A stretch of 7,966 bases of DNA from an uncultured Verrucomicrobiota bacterium (GTDB taxonomy: Bacteria; Verrucomicrobiota; Verrucomicrobiia; Limisphaerales; SXTU01): assembly GCA_903863315.1 (NCBI GenBank), contig CAIPBN010000137.1, positions 1-7,966 of the forward strand. Reading direction: 5' to 3'. Position numbers and translations under genes: made by a program. The notes beneath the pieces were generated by a model that did no database searches, had not been told where the DNA came from, and saw nothing but the letters and a program-made list of their open reading frames with translations. Positions 4,650-7,966 of this stretch are shown in pieces (within the stretch, counting starts at the first letter, position 1; each line of letters begins with the position of its first letter).

Positions 4650-7223
4650 ATGTCCGCCGTCACTCGCAACCTGCTCTTCCTGCTGTGCTCGACCGCGCTT
4701 GCCTCGGCTGAGGTCAATTTCCGCGAGCAGGTGCAGACGGTGTTGGAAAACGCATGTGTCCGCTGCCATGGCGCTGAGAAGGCCAAGGGCGGGCTCCGGC
4801 TCGACACCAAGGAGGGTTTTCTCAAGGGCGGCACCAGCGGTCCGGCTGTCGTGTCCGGTCCGGTGGAGAAGAGTGAGTTGATCCGCCGCATCCTCCTGCC
4901 GCGTGGGCATGATGACCTGATGCCGCAAGAGGCGGAGCCGCTCTCCGGACCGTATCGCAACTGGCTTAAGGACTGGGTCCGCGAAGGTGCCAAATGGCCG
5001 GATGGTGTGGTGCTCAAGCCGCGTAAAAAGGAAGTTCCTGGTTTGGCTGACCTGAGTCTTATTCCGAACCAGCCCCCGACCTCGCTTCACGAGGCAGCCA
5101 CCATCGCCAACCGTATTCTGGTGGCTGAAAACGCGGCGGTTAAGGGTGCTGCGCCGCAGCTCGCGCCCCTGATTGATGATCTGGCCTTCCTGCGCCGTGC
5201 GACGGTGGACTTGATTGGGCGCATTCCGACCAGCGAAGAGATCACCCAGTATGAGCGCAATTCGGCCGGCGACCGGCGGGAGAAGCTGGTGGATAGCCTT
5301 CTGGCGCACCCGCGCTTCACTGAGCGCTGGACGGTTTTCTTCGCGGATATGCTGCGGATTCGTTCCGCTGCCGAAGGCGGCCCGCAATTGCTTGCCTATG
5401 TGAACCGCAGCATCGCTGAGCGCAAGCCTTACGACCAGATGGTGCGTGAGCTCATCTCCATCAACGGCCGGCCTGACTTGGCCCCCACCGCTGGGTTCAT
5501 TTTGGGTGATGCCGCCAATCCCATGGCGCTGGCCGGGGCAACCGCGCAGGTGTTCATGGGCGTGCGCATTTCCTGCGCCGAGTGCCATGACCATCCGTTC
5601 GATGACTGGAAGCAAAAGGAGTTTTACGACCTCGCCGCCTACTTCGGCCAGACCAAGCGGGTGGAGAGCGGCAAGCGAGTCAAGGTTTACTACACCACCG
5701 AGGGCAAGGAGAACGCCGTGCAATGGCCCCCGGAGCGCGAGAAGCCGGCCAAGCGCGATGGCGTCAACCCGAAGTTCCCCTTCGAAATGGTCAGCTACAC
5801 GACCAAGCCACATTACATCGCCCGGCTCGAAGAGCTGCGGAAGCCCACGCCCGCCACCATCGCGAGCGCGGCGGCGGCCAAGCGGGCGCTGGACGAGCTG
5901 CTGGAGTCAGCCACACCCAAACAGGCGTTGAAGGACGCTGCGGTTGGTGGCGACGTGCTGGCGGAATCCGTTGCGGCGGCGCGCAGCCGTCAGACTGGCG
6001 AGAGCATCTACGCCCAAAGCAAGTCCCGTGAGGAACTCGGCAAGCTCATCACCGACCCGCGCAATCCTTACTTCAGCCGCGCCTTCGTCAACCGGGTCTG
6101 GGCCGAGCTCGTGGGCCGCGGTTTCGTGGAGCCGCTCGACAACTTCTCCCCTTACAACGAAATCCGGCACCCGCAGACCTTGCAGTTCCTTGCGCAGGAA
6201 TTCCTGGCGGGCGGTTTCGATCTCCGGTCGCTGGTCAAGACCGTGATGCTCACCGAGGCTTACCAGCGCGACCACCTCCCGACGGGGGCTTCGCCTGCGC
6301 AAGTAGCCCGGGCGGAAGAATCTTTCACGGCCTCCCGCTCCCGCCGGATGCTGAGCGAGGTGCTGTTCGACAGTGTCGCCACCGCCGGTCATCTCCTCAC
6401 CTTCAAGTGGCCAGAGGGCGCAAACCTCCGCGAGGTCACCCGGCAAATCCGCGTGCCCCTGGCTCCGCCCACGATGGTGGCCGAGGCGGACCCGAAAATG
6501 AAGGAGGACGGGCAGCCGGCCATGATGGCCAATCAGCCGGCCAAGGCACCTGCGCCTTATGATTTGGAGCGCGGCGCGAGCCTGGATTTCGATTCGCTGC
6601 TCAAGCAAGACGGTAAAACCATCGCCGCGATGAACAAGCTGATGGACGGCGGCGACGGGCGGGTTTCGGCCGCTGATCTGCTGGCTGAATCCAAGAAGGA
6701 TCTAACCATGTTGAAGATGAAGGAGGATCAGGCGATGGAAGCCGAGCGTCAGGCCCGCATCCGCCTCCTGCAGTCCGGCCTGGCCGAGCGCTTCCGCCTC
6801 GAAACCATCAAGGAAACTTTGGACGACAATCCGAAGTTCGCCAGCACCCTCCGCATGGCCACCCCGGCTCCGCCTTCGCACTTCCTGCGCGTGTTCGGCC
6901 AGCCGGCGCGTGACAACCTCGGCGAGTTCCGTGACGAGTCTCCGTCACTGCGCCAGCAGTTGATGATGCTCAATGGCAAGGCCACGCATGAGGCCTCCCG
7001 TGTCGGTCCGTTGGAGCCGGTTTACAAGCTGATTGCCGGCCCCAATGCCAAGCCCGACCAGGCGGTCGAGCTGGCTTATCTGGAAATCCTCACCCGCCGG
7101 CCCACCGCCACTGAATTGTCTGAAGCCCGCCAGGTCATCGCCGCCGCCAAAACGCCGGTCGAAGGTCTGGCTGATTTGCGTTGGGCCTTGCTCAACTGCC
7201 ACGAATTTCGTTATCTCCCCTGA
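4650..7223 (+). CDS. Secreted PSCyt1-DUF1549-DUF1553 cytochrome-type protein
   Basis: 857 aa from the ATG at 4650 (a GTG at 4641 adds three residues). Sec signal peptide MSAVTRNLLFLLCSTALASA, probably cut before Glu21. Residues about 22-118 form a planctomycete-type cytochrome c domain (PSCyt1) with haem motif CVRCH (Cys36, Cys39, His40) and a likely axial Met91 in DDLMPQ. Residues about 174-340 are DUF1549: LRRATVDLIGRIPT, then CAECHDHPFDDW with a second CXXCH (Cys309, Cys312, His313), then FYDLAAYF. DUF1553 begins about residue 463 (ITDPRNPYFSRAFVNRVW, later SLVKTVMLTEAYQR) and ends with FLRVFGQPARDN (745-756) and RWALLNCHEF. Between its two halves, residues about 610-730 form an atypical charged segment. 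The molecular function of this family is unknown; an extracytoplasmic redox role is inferred from the haem motifs. It is followed after 21 nt by a DUF1501 gene, its usual partner. Confidence 0.92.
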   Translation: MSAVTRNLLFLLCSTALASAEVNFREQVQTVLENACVRCHGAEKAKGGLRLDTKEGFLKGGTSGPAVVSGPVEKSELIRRILLPRGHDDLMPQEAEPLSGPYRNWLKDWVREGAKWPDGVVLKPRKKEVPGLADLSLIPNQPPTSLHEAATIANRILVAENAAVKGAAPQLAPLIDDLAFLRRATVDLIGRIPTSEEITQYERNSAGDRREKLVDSLLAHPRFTERWTVFFADMLRIRSAAEGGPQLLAYVNRSIAERKPYDQMVRELISINGRPDLAPTAGFILGDAANPMALAGATAQVFMGVRISCAECHDHPFDDWKQKEFYDLAAYFGQTKRVESGKRVKVYYTTEGKENAVQWPPEREKPAKRDGVNPKFPFEMVSYTTKPHYIARLEELRKPTPATIASAAAAKRALDELLESATPKQALKDAAVGGDVLAESVAAARSRQTGESIYAQSKSREELGKLITDPRNPYFSRAFVNRVWAELVGRGFVEPLDNFSPYNEIRHPQTLQFLAQEFLAGGFDLRSLVKTVMLTEAYQRDHLPTGASPAQVARAEESFTASRSRRMLSEVLFDSVATAGHLLTFKWPEGANLREVTRQIRVPLAPPTMVAEADPKMKEDGQPAMMANQPAKAPAPYDLERGASLDFDSLLKQDGKTIAAMNKLMDGGDGRVSAADLLAESKKDLTMLKMKEDQAMEAERQARIRLLQSGLAERFRLETIKETLDDNPKFASTLRMATPAPPSHFLRVFGQPARDNLGEFRDESPSLRQQLMMLNGKATHEASRVGPLEPVYKLIAGPNAKPDQAVELAYLEILTRRPTATELSEARQVIAAAKTPVEGLADLRWALLNCHEFRYLP

Positions 7224-7244
7224 ACAACAACCCAGTCAAAACCC

Positions 7245-7966
7245 ATGAGCGCCTGCACTGATTACCTCACCTCCCGTCGCCGGTTCCTCGGCCAGTTCGC
7301 TGGCACGGCCGCGCTGCTCGGCATGCCCATCAACCGCCTCCTCGGCGCGATTGGCTCCGCTCACGCGCCCAAGGCCGAGTCCGTCATCCTCTTCTGGAAC
7401 GGTGGCGGCATGAGCCACATTGACACGTGGGATCCCAAGCCGGGCCGCCCCACGGCAGGCGAGTTCGAGCCCATCAAGACCAGCGCCGATGGCATTCAAA
7501 TCAGCGAGGTCTTCCCGCAGATGGCCAAGCAGATGCACCGCGTCGCGCTCATTCGCTCCATCGCCGGCACCAACGGCGATCACGGCCGCGCCACCTACGA
7601 GTTGCAGACCAGCTTCCCGCAGAATCCCGCCCTCGTTCATCCGGGCCTCGGCTCTTTCATCGTCAACGAGAGCAATCGCAGCAGCGACCTGCCCTCCTAC
7701 ATCAGCATCGGCGGCATGGCTCCGCGCGCCGGTTACTTGGGCCAGCGTTGCGAGGCCTACTACATCGGCCTGCCTGGCGAGCGTGACCCTTATCTGGCCT
7801 TCCCCGACGGCATCAACCACGTGCAGGGTGAGCGCCGGATGGACATCTTGGCCCGTATGAACCAGCGCACCTCTGGTCGCCTGGCTGCCAATGATCTCAA
7901 GGAATCCGAAGTCGCGCTCAAGGACGCTGTGAAGCTCATGAAGAGCCCGGCGCTCTCCGCGTTCGA
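7245..7966 (+). CDS. Tat-exported DUF1501 family protein (N-terminal part, cut by the window edge)
   Basis: 240 complete codons from the ATG at 7245, open at the right edge. The N-terminus carries a twin-arginine signal: SRRRFLGQF (residues 10-18) followed by a hydrophobic AGTAALLGMPI. The mature part starts with the family hallmark LFWNGGGMSHIDTWDPKPG, then FPQMAKQMHRVALIRSI and GDHGRATYELQT. DUF1501 proteins are distantly related to the alkaline phosphatase/sulfatase superfamily, but their reaction is not known. Tat export suggests folding or cofactor insertion before translocation. The gene lies 21 nt after the PSCyt1-DUF1549-DUF1553 gene, with no Shine-Dalgarno sequence in the A-rich spacer. 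The two form the standard planctomycete/verrucomicrobial pair and are probably co-transcribed. The C-terminal portion is outside the window, so completeness of the gene cannot be judged. Confidence 0.9.
   Translation, partial: MSACTDYLTSRRRFLGQFAGTAALLGMPINRLLGAIGSAHAPKAESVILFWNGGGMSHIDTWDPKPGRPTAGEFEPIKTSADGIQISEVFPQMAKQMHRVALIRSIAGTNGDHGRATYELQTSFPQNPALVHPGLGSFIVNESNRSSDLPSYISIGGMAPRAGYLGQRCEAYYIGLPGERDPYLAFPDGINHVQGERRMDILARMNQRTSGRLAANDLKESEVALKDAVKLMKSPALSAF

Noticed and set aside
3449..5017. 522-codon minus-strand frame across the sulfatase, the gap and the start of the cytochrome-type gene
   Set aside because: Antisense to two convincing genes and across an intergenic hairpin; Arg/Glu/Ala-rich shadow composition with no motif.
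4635..5813. 392-codon minus-strand frame opposite the cytochrome-type gene
   Set aside because: Complement of a gene with PSCyt1 and DUF1549 motifs; no independent evidence of coding.

Overview
The window looks like a chromosomal stretch from a GC-rich bacterium of the Planctomycetota-Verrucomicrobiota-Chlamydiota group, most likely Verrucomicrobiota. The evidence is the combination of a formylglycine sulfatase, a PSCyt1-DUF1549-DUF1553 cytochrome protein and a Tat-exported DUF1501 protein, a set concentrated in Planctomycetes and Verrucomicrobia. It sits beside a prepilin cluster of the kind seen in Verrucomicrobia. The phylum is an inference from gene content, not from a marker gene.

Left half, minus strand (about 75-2686): three tightly packed prepilin-like genes in the order PilV-like (2686-2174), PilW-like (2199-1651), PilX-like (1643-75). 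The first two overlap by 26 nt and the last two are 7 nt apart, so they are probably one transcript. The order matches the minor pilin operons of type IV pili. The PilX-like protein is unusually large: it carries a Ser/Thr-rich stretch and a C-terminal beta-rich domain resembling DUF7305. A reading frame may continue past the left edge.

Centre (2687-2989): a divergent intergenic region with an AT-rich inverted repeat and weak promoter-like hexamers for both directions.

Right half, plus strand (2990-7966): a Sec-exported sulfatase (2990-4447), then a 202-nt gap, then a probable two-gene operon: a large two-CXXCH cytochrome-type protein (4650-7223) and a DUF1501 protein (7245, cut by the right edge). 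The gap holds a likely intrinsic terminator and a strong 41-nt hairpin. All three right-hand proteins carry export signals (Sec, Sec, Tat), so they act outside the cytoplasm. The sulfatase probably releases sulfate from an external substrate. The function of the PSCyt1/DUF1549/DUF1553 plus DUF1501 pair is not established; its frequent company with sulfatases suggests a role in handling sulfated polymers.

No tRNA, rRNA, CRISPR array, insertion sequence or phage gene was seen. None of the chosen starts has a convincing Shine-Dalgarno sequence.
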